From Homarus americanus (Eukaryota > Arthropoda > Malacostraca > Decapoda > Nephropidae), in NCBI RefSeq assembly GCF_018991925.1, contig NW_024737042.1, forward strand, positions 18,817,789 to 18,881,788: DNA of 64,000 nucleotides, in the 5' to 3' direction. The translations under genes and the position numbers were made by a program. This document shows, piece after piece, positions 52,426 to 64,000 of this stretch. Each line of letters begins with the position of its first letter. The first letter of the stretch is position 1. The notes under the pieces are model-generated. The model was not told where the DNA came from. It saw only the letters and a program-made list of their open reading frames with translations, and made no database searches.

Positions 52426-53742
52426 GTCATAGTGGTAGTGGGTTTGGTGTGGGTATTAGTGTTGGGGAAGGAGATAAGGTCCTGAACTGTAGGGAGTGGG
52501 TGGGGAGGAGAGGGATGGACAGACAGACAAGAGATGGTCAAATATAAGAAATAAAATAAAAAAAACATAAAAACAAATCCTGGGGAGCCTAAATAACCGA
52601 AGACAAACACTCTCGAGACTCAAACTTTAATTCTTTGTAATAAAACAATCGTGATAAACACAACACACACAAAAAATAAAATTGAAGGAATCCCATAAAA
52701 GAATGACTCGAAAATTTTGAAAAAACAATGGACATATATAACTTGATAAACTTGATAAACACGATACATAAAGAGACGGAAATACGGTAACCCGATAAGA
52801 ACTGTCAGTAATTAGTATTAAAAAAAACGCTTGATAAAATTTGAAAAACAAAACAAAAAGAAAATGTGATGGACGACAATAAAAATATCATGGAATCCCG
52901 TAGGAGGGCGAACGTTGAATAAAGAAACAGTAAAATATCGAGGTCAGAAAAGGAGTTTAATATAAAAAGTGTCCGAGAATCAGTTTACACTCAGATTAAA
53001 CATCAAAGACAATTTCAAAAAGAAAGGAATCTTTGTACAAATAGGAGAGGGAGCGATAAATATTAATGTGACGGAGGAACAAGAACGAAAAAGCAACGGT
53101 AGGGGAACTAAAACATTAAAAGTGAGAGGGGGTTCAGAACTTGTGAAAACAGTGGGGAGAGGTAGACCCGACTGATAGCTGAGACAGTGAAACAGAGGAG
53201 GTCCTAAATCTTTAAACGTTCGTATATCAGGTATCTTTCTCCATGTGGATATTTGTGAATTTTTATCTAACTTGTTTACTAAGACAGAAATATGCCAGTT
53301 AGAATGCCGGAAACAAAGAGGAATGAGATGAAAAGAGGCAGAACTGTAAAATCTATAATCAATAAATGAGACTTACTTGCATTCAATCTTTTTTGTTTAC
53401 TGTTGAGCTTACCCAATCGCCGCCAGATGGGGTGTGATGACACACCTGCCTGCCTCACCCAGAGTGGCCTCCTGTGTAAAAACACCTGTAACCAGGGTGG
53501 AAGCTTAGGCTATTCTTTTATCTTTTTTGTGTAACTCAAGTACAAATATCCTCGTAAGCTATTAATAAAGACCCTCCAAATAAAGAGAAAACATCATAAA
53601 ATTAATGTCACTCAGTAAGGTGCCAGATAAAGAGACGTGACATTCTGTGATGATGGTGAGGTGATGTTTGATGGTTCGTGAGTGATGATAATGTTGTTGT
53701 TTGAAATCACATACTGCTATTGATGTTTTACGATGGATGGAC
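52426..53742. other. No recognisable gene
   Basis: AT-rich sequence. Small frames occur (for example 52969-53175 plus) with no domain. Confidence 0.5.
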
Positions 53743-53764
53743 ATTATTATTATCATTAATATTA

Positions 53765-53810
<46 letters not shown>

Positions 53811-53824
53811 CTATTATTATTATT
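53743..53824. repeat. (TTA)n microsatellite
   Basis: ATT/TTA trinucleotide run with minor interruptions. Confidence 0.9.
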
Positions 53825-53890
53825 GACGTTTAGGTTGATATTTGATAGTTAGTAGTGATGATTTTTGCTGCACCTCTTGCTCTTTCCGTT

Positions 53891-53895
53891 GCTAT

Positions 53896-53935
<40 letters not shown>

Positions 53936-53937
53936 TT
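53891..53937. repeat. (GCT)n microsatellite
   Basis: About 11 GCT/GTT triplets. No open frame of note continues on either side, so there is no sign of a poly-Ala, poly-Leu or poly-Gln protein. Confidence 0.9.
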
Positions 53938-55337
<1,400 letters not shown>

Positions 55338-55352
55338 AGTGTATATGCCTTT

Positions 55353-55411
55353 GCGTCCGTGTGTAATAATACAAAGTAATAATAAACAGTTTATTAATAA
55401 AGTTGCAGCCG
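55353..55411 (-). mobile_element. Divergent LINE-D-like 3' end
   Basis: On the minus strand it reads GGCTGCAACTTTATTAATAA, ACTGTTTATTATTACTTTG, TATTATTACAC. This parallels the D1-D3 terminus (GGCTGCAGAACTTTTTCAAT, AAACCGTTAATTATTATT). The adjoining tract at 55201-55334 is (AC)n on the sense strand. Upstream sequence is not recognisable. Confidence 0.5.
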
Positions 55412-55539
55412 TGGCACAATATACTAAACACATTTGATTTAGACTAATGATATGCGATGAATACATTTACAGGCTGTACAGTACATAAATATGTGGTAGG
55501 GTTAGTTTATGTGTGTGTGTGTGTTCTCACATACCTCAT

Positions 55540-56430
55540 CACTCACCACACGCCTCTTCTCACACTTACCTCACGCCATTTTTGAAAAACCACCCCACGC
55601 CTCCTTTAGACTTTCCTCACGTCTGGCGTGTACCTCGCCCACGCCTCCTTCCTATGATCTCTTTTCACCACTCACCACGCCTCCTCGACCACCTCCCTCC
55701 CTCCATCTTTCCCTCAGGGGTTTCCAGAGGCCATCACACCTTCTTTTCTGAATCTTCCCACGCCTCTCCTGCCACCTAACCCACACCTCTCTCTCCACAC
55801 TACCCATCCTCCACCCCTCTCTCCACACTACCCATCCTATCCCACACCTCTCTCCACACAATCCATCTATCCTGCCCTCTCTCCTCCACACATTACCCAT
55901 CTATCCCCGCCTCTCTCTCCACATATCCATCTCCCACACTCTCTCCCACACTATCAATATCCCTCGCCTCTCCCCACACCTATCCATCATCCCTCTCTCT
56001 CCACACTATCAATCTATCCAAGCCTCTCCACACTGTCCACCTATCCACGGCTCCTACCACCTCTGTCCGACCTATCATGCTCTTCTCCACACTATCCCTC
56101 ACCCACTTGCCCACATCTCCCTCATCCTCCCAACTCCTATCCGACTTCCTTCAATCCTCTCTTCATCTATCCCACACTCCTCTCACTATGCTACATCTCC
56201 TTCACCCTATCACATATCACGAACCACTCATCCCACTCCTCCATCTCCCGTAACCACCTTTCCCTCCTCCACCTACCCCATCACCCCACACCCTCCTCAC
56301 CACCCCACAACTCCAACATCACCCCACACCCTCCTCACCACCCCACAACTCCAACATCACCCCACACCTCCCCCTCCCACCTCCTCACTCTCACACCTCC
56401 CTCACCACCCCTCCCCCCCTCACCAGCTCC
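55540..56430. repeat. C/T/A-rich degenerate repeat block
   Basis: Plus strand composed almost entirely of C, T and A. Approximate repeats of CCACACCTCTCTCTCCACAC with TACCCATCTATCC occur at 55780-56110. A 38-base unit is exactly duplicated at 56283-56320 and 56321-56358. No gene. Confidence 0.8.
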
Positions 56431-57479
56431 CTAGACCTTAAGGAAGGATGGGGAGTCAGATAACGGCGTCACCCCTGGTTAGATCTCTTTGTTGCCAGAC
56501 TCAAGGGCAGGAGGGGTGGGGGTCCCAGCCTATCTTGGCGAGAAATGTTTTCTTTTTATTTTCAGACGAGCACCCGAGTCTCAGTTCCTCTTAAGCTATT
56601 TTTTTTTCTACTAGTAACTGTGACCTGGAAAGACCTAGTTAGAGTGTCAGAACAATTACAATGTTCAATTTAGCCATTCTTTGTTTAAGTAGCGTGAGCC
56701 ATTTAGATGGTTTTTTTGTGTTCAGTTAGAGTGGAACATTTTAAAACTTACGATCCTTTAAGATTGAGGAGCCAGCTGTTGCTCACAGGCCTACCCTACC
56801 CGGTCCATCGCACCTCACTTTCTGCTAAGTTTTGGAGGGGAAAAAATCACATGAACGCTTCACTTAAACTTTCCTTTTCTTTCTTGTGTATATAAAGTAT
56901 CGGTTCCTTGGTGCTTGATAGTGAAATTTTTCTTTTGTGTAGTTCTGATTACTTTTTTTTCGGAGATATTTTTGGTTATCTTTTTGTTACTATATTAACG
57001 ATGATAATTATAATTTATCAGTATATTCATCTTTTATTCACATGATATATACTTATATTACTCCATGTTATTCTCCTCATATTTTCTGCTCGTTTTATAG
57101 AATATTTTCTCTATTTTTGTTTTTCTTTTCACTTATCTATTCATTAATGTTTTTATTTATGTATTCTATTCCTAGTTCATATGTATGTGTTATGCACACC
57201 GGGTTGACGCGGACTGATAGTGAACTGAAACAGTTTGAATTGAAACAGTTTATTTAGCCAGAAAAACACAGATACAGAGTGGATAATACTAACACTATTA
57301 ACATGGCTGAGCCAGTTGAGAATCTGAGCTCTCTTTTAGGCACCTGATAATTATATGCTATACATTTATCTCAAGGAAATATTATGTAACGTTTAGTATC
57401 ATCTGGAATAGTACAATAGCATGGTGATAAAAAGAACATCTCTTAATGTTACCACGGTTATCATTTCAATATTTATTTA
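56431..57479. other. No recognisable gene
   Basis: AT-rich. At 57217-57256 a minus-strand AATAAACTGTTTCAATTCAA, ACTGTTTCAGTTC stretch looks like a retroelement 3' tail, but nothing upstream supports an element. Confidence 0.4.
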
Positions 57480-57738
57480 TTTTATTAATTAATTTTTTCT
57501 TTAATTTTTAATTTTTTTTTATTATAAGTATATACATAAATTACAGTGGAATTGAAAACATAAATATAATGGGGGAGCAGTACAACATGGGTTGTACAGT
57601 ATTAAGGTTGAGCAAGAGGACAGAGGTGTCAGGATTATGTCTAGTTGGCAAATATATTCATTGCAATGGTAATTTCTTATCTATTTACATGATAATTTCC
57701 GATAAAACGGTTTTGATGGTACAATAAAAGCAGGTACT

Positions 57739-58720
57739 CTAAATATAGTAGGTTTTACAAGACTTAGACAATAAATACTTTTTAAGAGATGATTTAAAGG
57801 AAGGGAGCGTAGTCTTTGCTCGAATGGGTGGGGGTAAGTTGTTCCACACCTTCACACCATGATGATATTTTATGGAGGTCTGGGATAGAGATTGCCTTAA
57901 GTTGTATCTCTGATTATTCCGGAACTGGAAATAATTATTGTCAAGCAAGTGATTGATAGATTTGTAAAAAAAGAGGGCACAGCAGTAGGTGTTAATATCT
58001 TCGAATTTTATAATTTTCAATATAGCAAATTTTTCGTTTGTGTGATCTGTTTCTTTTTTCAAGTAGGTCATTGTCCATACAACTCTCTTTTGTGCAGTAA
58101 CCAGAGATTGTGTTTTTGAAGAGCCAGAGGCCCCCCATAGTGTGTGACAGTGTATCAGGTGTTGGTAAACAAGATCATGATAGATTTCTTTCATTGCTGT
58201 GAGAGTGAGCGACTGTTGAGTGTGATACATGATTCCGCACTGTTTATTGATTTTACTGTGAATGGCTTGTATGTGGTTTCTCCAGATAAGTTTCTCATTA
58301 ACAATACTCCGAGGAATTTAGTATTTTGTTCGCGTTTGAGGACTATATTACCAAGGTACAGGGGGTCCAGGTCTGGGGGTAAGTTTTTCCTTCTGTGAAA
58401 GATCGTGTAGTGAGTTTTTTCAAGGTTTAAGGTCAGTTTATTACGTATTACCCAGGCCCCGACTCTAGTTAATTCAGTGTTCATAGTTCTCGTCAAGGAA
58501 TGGAGGTCTACAGTAAGTTGCTGGCATAGAGATTACTATCGTCTGCAAATAAGTTGTATTTTATGAGTGAGCTGGCGTGGACTATGTCGTTTATGTACAA
58601 CAAAAACCGTACTGGACCGAGAATGGAACCTTGTGGGACTCCATACAAGATTGGCGAGGAGTCAGATTGGTGGTTATTATAGCAGACATACTGCATCTTG
58701 TTGGACAGATGTGAGGTCAA
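57739..58720 (-). pseudogene. LINE-E RT palm, thumb and C-terminus
   Basis: Three successive frames. 58720-58508: LYGVPQGSILGPVRFLLYIN (motif B) and YNLFADDSNLYAS (motif C, Asp pair intact). 58496-58191: NKLTLNLEKTHYTIFHRRKN and REQNTKFLGVLLMRNLSGE. 58230-57739: EIYHDLVYQHLIHCHTLWGA, VTAQKRVVWTMTYLKK, FEDINTYCCALFFYKSIN and HHGVKVWNNLPPPIRAKTTL, the standard C-terminus of this LINE type. Frame breaks near 58500 and 58210 inactivate it. Confidence 0.82.
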
Positions 58721-59772
58721 CCAATTGAGGGACAGGCCCCTAACGCTGTAATGTTCAAACTTTGAAAGGAGGATGGTATATGGTCGACAGTATCGAAGGC
58801 TTTAGAGAGGTCCAAGGATATGCCTACTGTGAACTGACTGTTATCAAAGGAATTTAAGATGTCATTAGTAAAGGATAGCAGAGCACTCCAAGTCGACCTT
58901 CTAGCTCTAAATCCAAACTGGGAGTCTGAAAAGATGTTATTGGCATTGAAGAAGGAATTTAGTTTATTACATGCTAGCTTTTCCAGTATCTTAGTCAAGG
59001 CTGGGAGGACTGATATGGGGCGGTAATTCTTGAAGAGACCTTTGTCCCCATATTTTTTATATGCTGGGAGAACTTTAACAATTTTCAGTTTATCAGGAAA
59101 GACACCACTAGTGAAGGAGGAGTTACAAATGTGGAGGAGAACAGGTAGTAATAAGTGGGCTACTTTCTTAATGATGCTCATTGGCATATTGTCTTCGCCT
59201 GCTGCTGCATCTTTGGACATTTTTATGATGACCAGTAATTCATCTGCTGTGACAGGGGATAAGAACAGCTCATTTTGGTGTCTGTTTTTCAGGTAGGCTC
59301 TAAATTCCTTATGGTGATCAGGGATGCTCTTTTCAAGATTTTTGCCAACATTAATAAACTGTTCATTGAAGTGGTTGGCAATGGGGGAGGGTTCAGTTAC
59401 AACTGAATCATTTATCATGAAAGCTGAGTGGGGGTACGAAGGCTGAGTGTTCCTGTTTTGAATAGAATTTATGACATTCCAGGTTTTCTGACTGTCGCCT
59501 GATGCTGACTGGAGCTTATTTGTATAATAGTTACGTCTGGCATTTCTAACTGCTTGAGTTACTCTATTTCTGATACTTCGGTAAGCAGCACCGAAAGTTA
59601 TGGGTCTTTTTGCAAATTTCTTTTGGAGTTTGTGTTTTTCCTTTATCATTATCTTAATTTCGCTTGTGATATAGGGTTTGGAAATGGATACAGTTTTAAC
59701 TGACTTAGTCTTGAGCGGGAAGCATTTATCAAAGCAAGCATTGAAGATGCAAGAGAAGTTGCAGCTGTTCAC
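58717..59772 (-). pseudogene. LINE-E linker and RT fingers/palm
   Basis: A 351-residue open frame. The linker, rich in Lys/Arg (KPYITSEIKIMIKEKHKLQK), is followed by YRSIRNRVTQAVRNARRNYY and ANHFNEQFINVGKNLEKSIP. RT blocks: MSKDAAAGEDNMPMSIIKKV, PDKLKIVKVLPAYKKYGDKG, FKNYRPISVLPALTKILEKL, FSDSQFGFRARRSTWSALLS and motif A TVGISLDLSKAFDTVDHI with both Asp residues. A frameshift just after motif A diverts the reading into unrelated residues. Confidence 0.85.
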
Positions 59773-59991
59773 GTTAGGGTTGTCGGAGGCATAGACAAGA
59801 TCTCAGTTAGCATTCATTAGGTTGTTTTAAAAAAGGAGCATGTTGTCAGCGCAGTAGTCTCTGTATTAGATTGAGACTCTACTAGACCTTTCAGGTCTTG
59901 TGGTTGTTTTATACATGGCAAAAACTGGGAAGTGATCTGAGATATTGTTATAAATAATTCCACTTGCAAGATTGTTAGGAGTGTTGTTAGT

Positions 59992-60845
59992 TCAGATATG
60001 ATCTATCACAGTGGCAGAGGTGGCAGTTACTCTAGTGGGTTTGGTTATAGTGTTCAAGAAGAGTTTAGAATGACAGGTAGCAAGAAGGTCTAATACTGAG
60101 GTGCCGGTTTCAGATTTTAATAGATCAAGGTTGAAATCTCCTTTAATGTAGCAATGTTTCCTCTCTGAACTCATGATAGTGATAAGCTCCGAAAATTTAT
60201 CAAGAAAATTCCTTACATTAGTGTGGGGTCTTCTGTAGATTATCCTTACTAGGATATTTCGTGTGTTGTTACGTAATTCAATGAAAAAACACTCTCCATG
60301 TACTCCTCCTCAACCTTTAAATCATCTCTTACAGAAGTGTTATACTTGATATCAACATATAGGGCGAAACCACCACTGTGTCGTGACGTGTTTACGCAGT
60401 GTCTATTATAATTCGGAATGTTATACAAATGGTCAATATCGTTAGTGAGTTTGGTCTCACAGAACCCAAGTACATCAAATTTGTGGGCAATAGAAGAAAA
60501 ACACTGATGGGAAAAGGTATCTAGATGAAGGGGAATACTGCTGACGTTATGGCTAATCAAGGAGGAGGAATGGGGTAGTAGGACACTAGAACTAAACTCG
60601 GGAGAGTCAGGAAAGTAATATTTACAGTTGGGGTTGGTGTAACCCAGTGAGTTTTGTAGAAAGACATCAGGATCGATATGAGGGAGTATTGTGTCGACAC
60701 CATGGGTAAAGGGGGTGTAACACATACGATCTAGCACATCTAAGGGAATGACACTAGCATCATCATTGTAGGAACATTGATACTGATTAAGGAACAATAA
60801 AAACTCAGGGTCACTGAGGTGTGAAAAAGGAAGATCTAAGAGCAT
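59992..60845 (-). pseudogene. LINE-E endonuclease with N-terminal extension
   Basis: ATG at 60845-60843 opens a 198-residue frame. The first ~105 residues are an extension of unknown role (MLLDLPFSHLSDPEFLLF). Endonuclease blocks follow: HNVSSIPLHLDTFSHQ, HKFDVLGFCETKLTNDID (catalytic Glu) and NTSRHSGGFALYVDIKYNT. The frame closes at 60249. In another frame (60174-59992): CYIKGDFNLDLLKSETG (Asp-Asn), FLNTITKPTRVTATSATVID H (terminal Asp-His). At least one frameshift separates the halves. Confidence 0.8.
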
Positions 60846-60900
60846 TATAATAGTGGGAGGGTAACGTACTCACAAGTGCTACAACCAACAGAATTAGGAT

Positions 60901-62575
60901 GACCGGTACTGTTGAGTGTGACTCCCAGATGGAGTGGGAGGTGCGCCTGTCACTCGGTTTTGAGGGTTGCTGGTTTTCACTACAGAGGGTGGACGTGTAG
61001 TACTCGAGTTGGCCGGCAGATTTAGGTTGTTTCTCTCAAGGCCGAACTGTAAGCGAATTACTTTTGTTTGCCTCAGCTGGGTATGCAGGAGGCTGAGGAA
61101 GGTTTAGTAATCGGTATTTGTCTGCCTGTCCGTCCGTTTTTCCGTCCTTCCGTCCGTCCGTACGTCCGTCTGCTTGATTGATATTTGCACTGTACTATAT
61201 AGTGAGGCCATAATCACACAAATCCATTATTGTATTTTTCATCAAAGTCAACAGTTTCTTGCATACATTTGATCCTTCTGTCACTGATCCGTTCACTCGT
61301 TTATTGATGAAGACTTTCTAAATATCAAGTAGTTAACCAGCAGGAAGTATGGGTCTCTATCCCGGTGCAGTGTTGTGTATGAGTTCACTGCTGCAGTGCT
61401 GCATATTGTCTTGGATCTTGTAAAACTCGCGTATAAAGAAAGCCTGACATCACTTACATGGTTCATCTATAATCAGATTCATTATTTCTTATTTGTATAT
61501 TTTATATATAAATATTTTTGGATTTAGTTTATATAGAAATAATCTGACAAGTTATTTTCACAAGGCAAAAAGTGTATAGCTGTGTACATTAAACTCTCCA
61601 TCCTTACATCTCGCAGACTATAGGAAATTACTTGTATCTAAATTCCGATTAACAGTTTGTGTGCTACTATTTGACGTCTTTCGTTAATTCTTTTTCTCTC
61701 ATGGATTTTTTCAGTACCCATTGAAGTCAAATCTATAAATGAAATCCTTTGTTTAAAAAAAATTAATTCAGCAAAATATTTACAAAAGATGAATAATCCT
61801 CTAAGTTGAAACTAATTTTGATAAATATTCTTAAACCATCGAGGACTGAGTTCTATTTTGCATGACAAATACAAGTTTAACCTCGCATAAAAAAATCATC
61901 TTTTGATATTAAGTCATTTATTACTTTTTCATAACTTATCTCCCATACTCGGATTTATGTTGCGTGTTGTAGACGTTAGCATAAGAGAGTCAGTCATTGT
62001 CAATAATATGTCCCAATTGATGTACGAATGTTTAAGTTTAGAAATAACAAAGACATATCACAGCCTGCATTACGTTCTCACACTACCATAAGATGTGGTT
62101 TATAACTTCATGATGGCTGTCAGGTTGTCAAAGAAGGTGAACAGTTTTTTAAGTACTTCTTGTTTAATAACTGATTAAGTTAATATAAATCTTGCGTCAC
62201 TCGTCGTCAGTATAGTATTGATAGTACATCCACCTCACTCTCGTTTTCTCATCTTTAACGCCTCTATTAATGTCACTTCGTATGATAGCCGAGACTTATC
62301 ATCATTTATATTTTTTATCTGAGATATATTACTTATTTTCTTCTTGATATACAAATAATCCGATTTTTTTGTGTGTATCTCGTGTCGATATTTCAAATGT
62401 AAAAAAACAAAAACAACATGAGTGATGTACTAAACTAAATGGTATTTAAATTTCGATGTTATGATAAACATATTATTATTGTTATAACATGAACTAAATA
62501 TTTGAGAAACATTTCGTTTTATGGATTTCACTCGACTAGATTAATCCAATCACATCATGTTAGAGGCATCATGAG
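60901..62575. other. No recognisable gene (1.7 kb)
   Basis: AT-rich sequence with a small CCGT/TCCG tetranucleotide run at about 61128-61168. No coding or RNA gene is supported. Confidence 0.5.
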
Positions 62576-62580
62576 CTAAA

Positions 62581-62731
62581 GGGAGATGGGATAAGGGTAG
62601 GGAGGAGATGGGGAGAGGAGGGTAGGGGTAAGGGGAGGTTCAGGAGAAAGGGGGTAGGTGAAGGGGATAGTTGGGGAGAGAGAGGGTTGGGGCAAGGGGG
62701 GATTGGGTAAGAGGGGATAGGGGAGTTGGGG
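62581..62731 (+). repeat. G-rich purine tract with many GGG/GGGG runs
   Basis: About 150 bases with more than fifteen runs of three to five G separated by short A/T-containing spacers (GGGAGATGGGATAAGGGTAG at the start). The layout fits several overlapping G-quadruplex motifs on the plus strand. A short (CAA)n run follows at 62744-62780. Confidence 0.75.
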
Positions 62732-62789
62732 TGTCCTGCTGAACAAAAACAACAACGCGAAACACAACAACAACAACAAAGTCCGTTAA

Positions 62790-63634
62790 ATATTAGAGGC
62801 AAATACTTTAGTTTTATCTCTTGTAGTTGTTGATGACTAATGTAATTACGAACCTAGTTACGTGCTTAAGGACTTTACTTCGTTGTTGAAGCGCAGTAAT
62901 ATTATTATAGCTTCAGTCAACGTGAGGTTTAACACTGTTTACAATCGTTAAAGATCATTGTATTTACTAACTGTATGCGTTTATGCAGTAGTACAATGTG
63001 ATGTCAACAACATGCACTTAGCACTTTAGGGTTAATCTTCTGAGTAATCCTTAGGAAGCCACAGAGTCTCAAGAGAAACATTGGACAACCTTTTGATATT
63101 GTTGTTATAAATCAGTGTAAATTAAAGCGCTTATGGCAAAACTGATTTTATTTAATTTTTGTTCTCTCTTTTACTATAGCCAAACTTAACCTAAATTAGA
63201 TTAAGTTAAGTTAAGTTAAGTTAGGGTATTTGGCTAGGATTAAGTTAGGCTAATTTATGTTAGTATTAATATTATTGATTGTAGTTTGTATTAAGTTTAC
63301 ATAGTTGTTCTATGTGCACTTTTAATCGAATTTGTGAAGAAAAAGTTATCATAGATCTTTTAGGTCGCTTTATTATCCATTGAAAATCAAGTGTTTATTG
63401 CACAGTCTGATAAAAAACACGCTAGATCAAATACACTAATAATAAACAGAATAAATAATATTACAAAAGAGAACAGACACTGAAAACTGAGATATTTAAG
63501 ATACTATTAATTTCCGAACTACTAATAACACACACACACACAAATAGTACATCATCCTTTACTTATGAAAAATAAACTTATAAACTGGATTCATTGGGAA
63601 AAAATATAAATTAGATTATTCTGTAGTGATAAAA
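62790..63634. other. No recognisable gene; small TTAAG/TTAGG-like run
   Basis: AT-rich. At 63186-63227 there is a run of TTAAG-type pentamers (AGTTAAGTTAAGTTAAGTTA), a relative of the TTAGG motif. A short (AC)n lies at 63529-63543. No gene. Confidence 0.5.
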
Positions 63635-63638
63635 CAGG

Positions 63639-63656
63639 TCTCTCTCTCTCTCTCTC
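63639..63656. repeat. (CT)n microsatellite at the LINE-A copy 3 tail
   Basis: A CT run, (GA)n on the sense strand of LINE-A copy 3, directly after its 3' terminus GTAGTAGTG. Confidence 0.9.
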
Positions 63657-64000
63657 TTCACTACTACAACTTTGTTGTCACTCGGAATCGAGTATGACGA
63701 TCATCCATTGATGGTGCAATGATATGAGTTATTGAGGATGTCACCTTGGTTGGTGAGCTTTGAGATGACTCAAGAGGCCGATATGGGACCGGCAGGGTCG
63801 TCCACAGATGTTGCACATGTGGGGGGCTACATCTAGTGTGACAGCCTCTTTCCGGCGTTGGCGCTTGTCTGCCTTTTTATGCGTTCGGGCTAACTCGGAA
63901 GTATTGACAACTTTCTGTGTGGTACCCCAAGCATTACGGTGTGGAGTAATCGTCTTCCAGGTCAAGAGGTCAATTTGGCACTTTTTCAGGTCTGTCTTGA
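63657..64000 (-). mobile_element. LINE-A copy 3, 3' end (cut by window edge)
   Basis: Minus-strand 3' end of a third LINE-A member, matching 4600-4970 and about 40960-41312. It includes the C-terminal coding part (63741-64000) and a short 3' untranslated region. The rest lies beyond the right edge. Confidence 0.85.
63741..64000 (-). CDS. LINE-A copy 3 ORF2 C-terminus with C2H2 zinc finger (partial)
   Basis: Open frame entering from the right edge and ending with TGA at 63743-63741. It reads KTDLKKCQIDLLTWKTITPH, RNAWGTTQKVVNTSELARTH, then a basic KKADKRQRRKEA stretch and a C2H2 finger CNICGRPCRSHIGLLSHLKA H (CX2CX12HX3H), ending HQPR. It is the only LINE-A copy in the window whose finger lies in one uninterrupted frame with the preceding basic region. 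The finger probably helps nucleic-acid binding by the RT protein. Whether the whole ORF2 is intact cannot be seen here. Confidence 0.8.
   Translation of the reverse strand, partial: KTDLKKCQIDLLTWKTITPHRNAWGTTQKVVNTSELARTHKKADKRQRRKEAVTLDVAPHMCNICGRPCRSHIGLLSHLKAHQPR

Larger units (their letters stand above)
57480..60900 (-). mobile_element. LINE-E: L2/CR1-like non-LTR retrotransposon
   Basis: Minus-strand LINE in sense order: N-terminal extension and endonuclease (60845-60000), linker and RT fingers/palm (59772-58717), palm with FADD (58720-58508), palm/thumb (58496-58191) and C-terminus (58230-57739), then an AT-rich 3' end near 57480. Frames change at least four times. Clade placement near L2/CR1 is by motif style only. 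Confidence 0.8.

Noticed and set aside
53891..53937. Triplet repeat within a coding exon
   Set aside because: No extended open frame on either side of the GCT run.
57217..57256. 3' end of another retroelement
   Set aside because: An AATAAA-like tail is visible, but no homology to any element in the window and no coding remnant upstream.

Overview
The window looks like animal, very probably arthropod, repeat-dense nuclear DNA. A decapod-crustacean-like genome is my best guess, but nothing here proves it. Support: many long (AT)n, (GT)n, (TAA)n and (GA)n microsatellites; scattered TTAGG-type repeats (arthropod telomere motif); many families of non-LTR retrotransposons (LINEs) alongside P-element-like, hAT-like and Tc1/mariner-like DNA transposons. 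I find no convincing host gene, rRNA, tRNA, CRISPR array or operon. Almost everything recognisable is a mobile element or simple repeat, mostly decayed.

Layout. 1-1.57 kb: AT/GT microsatellites. 1.57-4.97 kb: LINE-A copy 1 (+), joined tail-to-tail to D1 (-; 4.97-5.98 kb), a LINE-D derivative filled with an 11-unit 45-bp minisatellite. 6.8-14.17 kb: a Jockey-like LINE-F (+) carrying a Tc1/mariner-type MITE near its 5' end and, inside its reverse transcriptase, a 2228-bp P-element-family transposon with 8-bp target duplication, 17-bp terminal and 17-bp subterminal inverted repeats. 14.66-16.2 kb: fragments of an old LINE (-) split by a 543-bp foldback element whose loop is a TTAGG-type array. 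17.2-21.3 kb: a near-full-length CR1-type LINE (-) with an intact SGNH-esterase ORF1. 22.2-27.97 kb: LINE-C copy 1 (+; gag-like ORF1, endonuclease, RT, RNase H). 31.9-33.8 kb: LINE-D tail fragment and 5'-truncated LINE-C copy 2 (-). 33.9-37.8 kb: LINE-B (-), interrupted by a CR1 fragment and by an 877-bp hAT remnant. 37.86-41.31 kb: LINE-A copy 2 (+). 43.5 and 49.4 kb: two copies of a possible tRNA-derived SINE. 45.7-48.8 kb: D2 (second minisatellite element) and D3 (LINE-D remnant with an RNase H domain), head to tail. 50.5-52.4 kb: pyrimidine-rich tract followed by a GGT-rich 54-bp minisatellite. 55.2-56.4 kb: long GT tract and a C/T-rich block. 57.5-60.9 kb: L2/CR1-like LINE-E (-). 62.58-62.73 kb: G-rich tract. 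63.66-64.0 kb: the 3' end of LINE-A copy 3, cut by the window edge.

How the parts relate. Two LINE families appear to use microsatellites as landing sites in fixed orientation: LINE-D ends abut (AC)n on their sense strand, and two LINE-A copies are bracketed by (GT)n. D1 and D2 share 5' and 3' ends with D3 and look like non-autonomous derivatives in which a 45-bp unit, present once in degenerate form in D3, expanded to 11 copies. Family names A-F are local labels; clade assignments are from motif recognition by eye.
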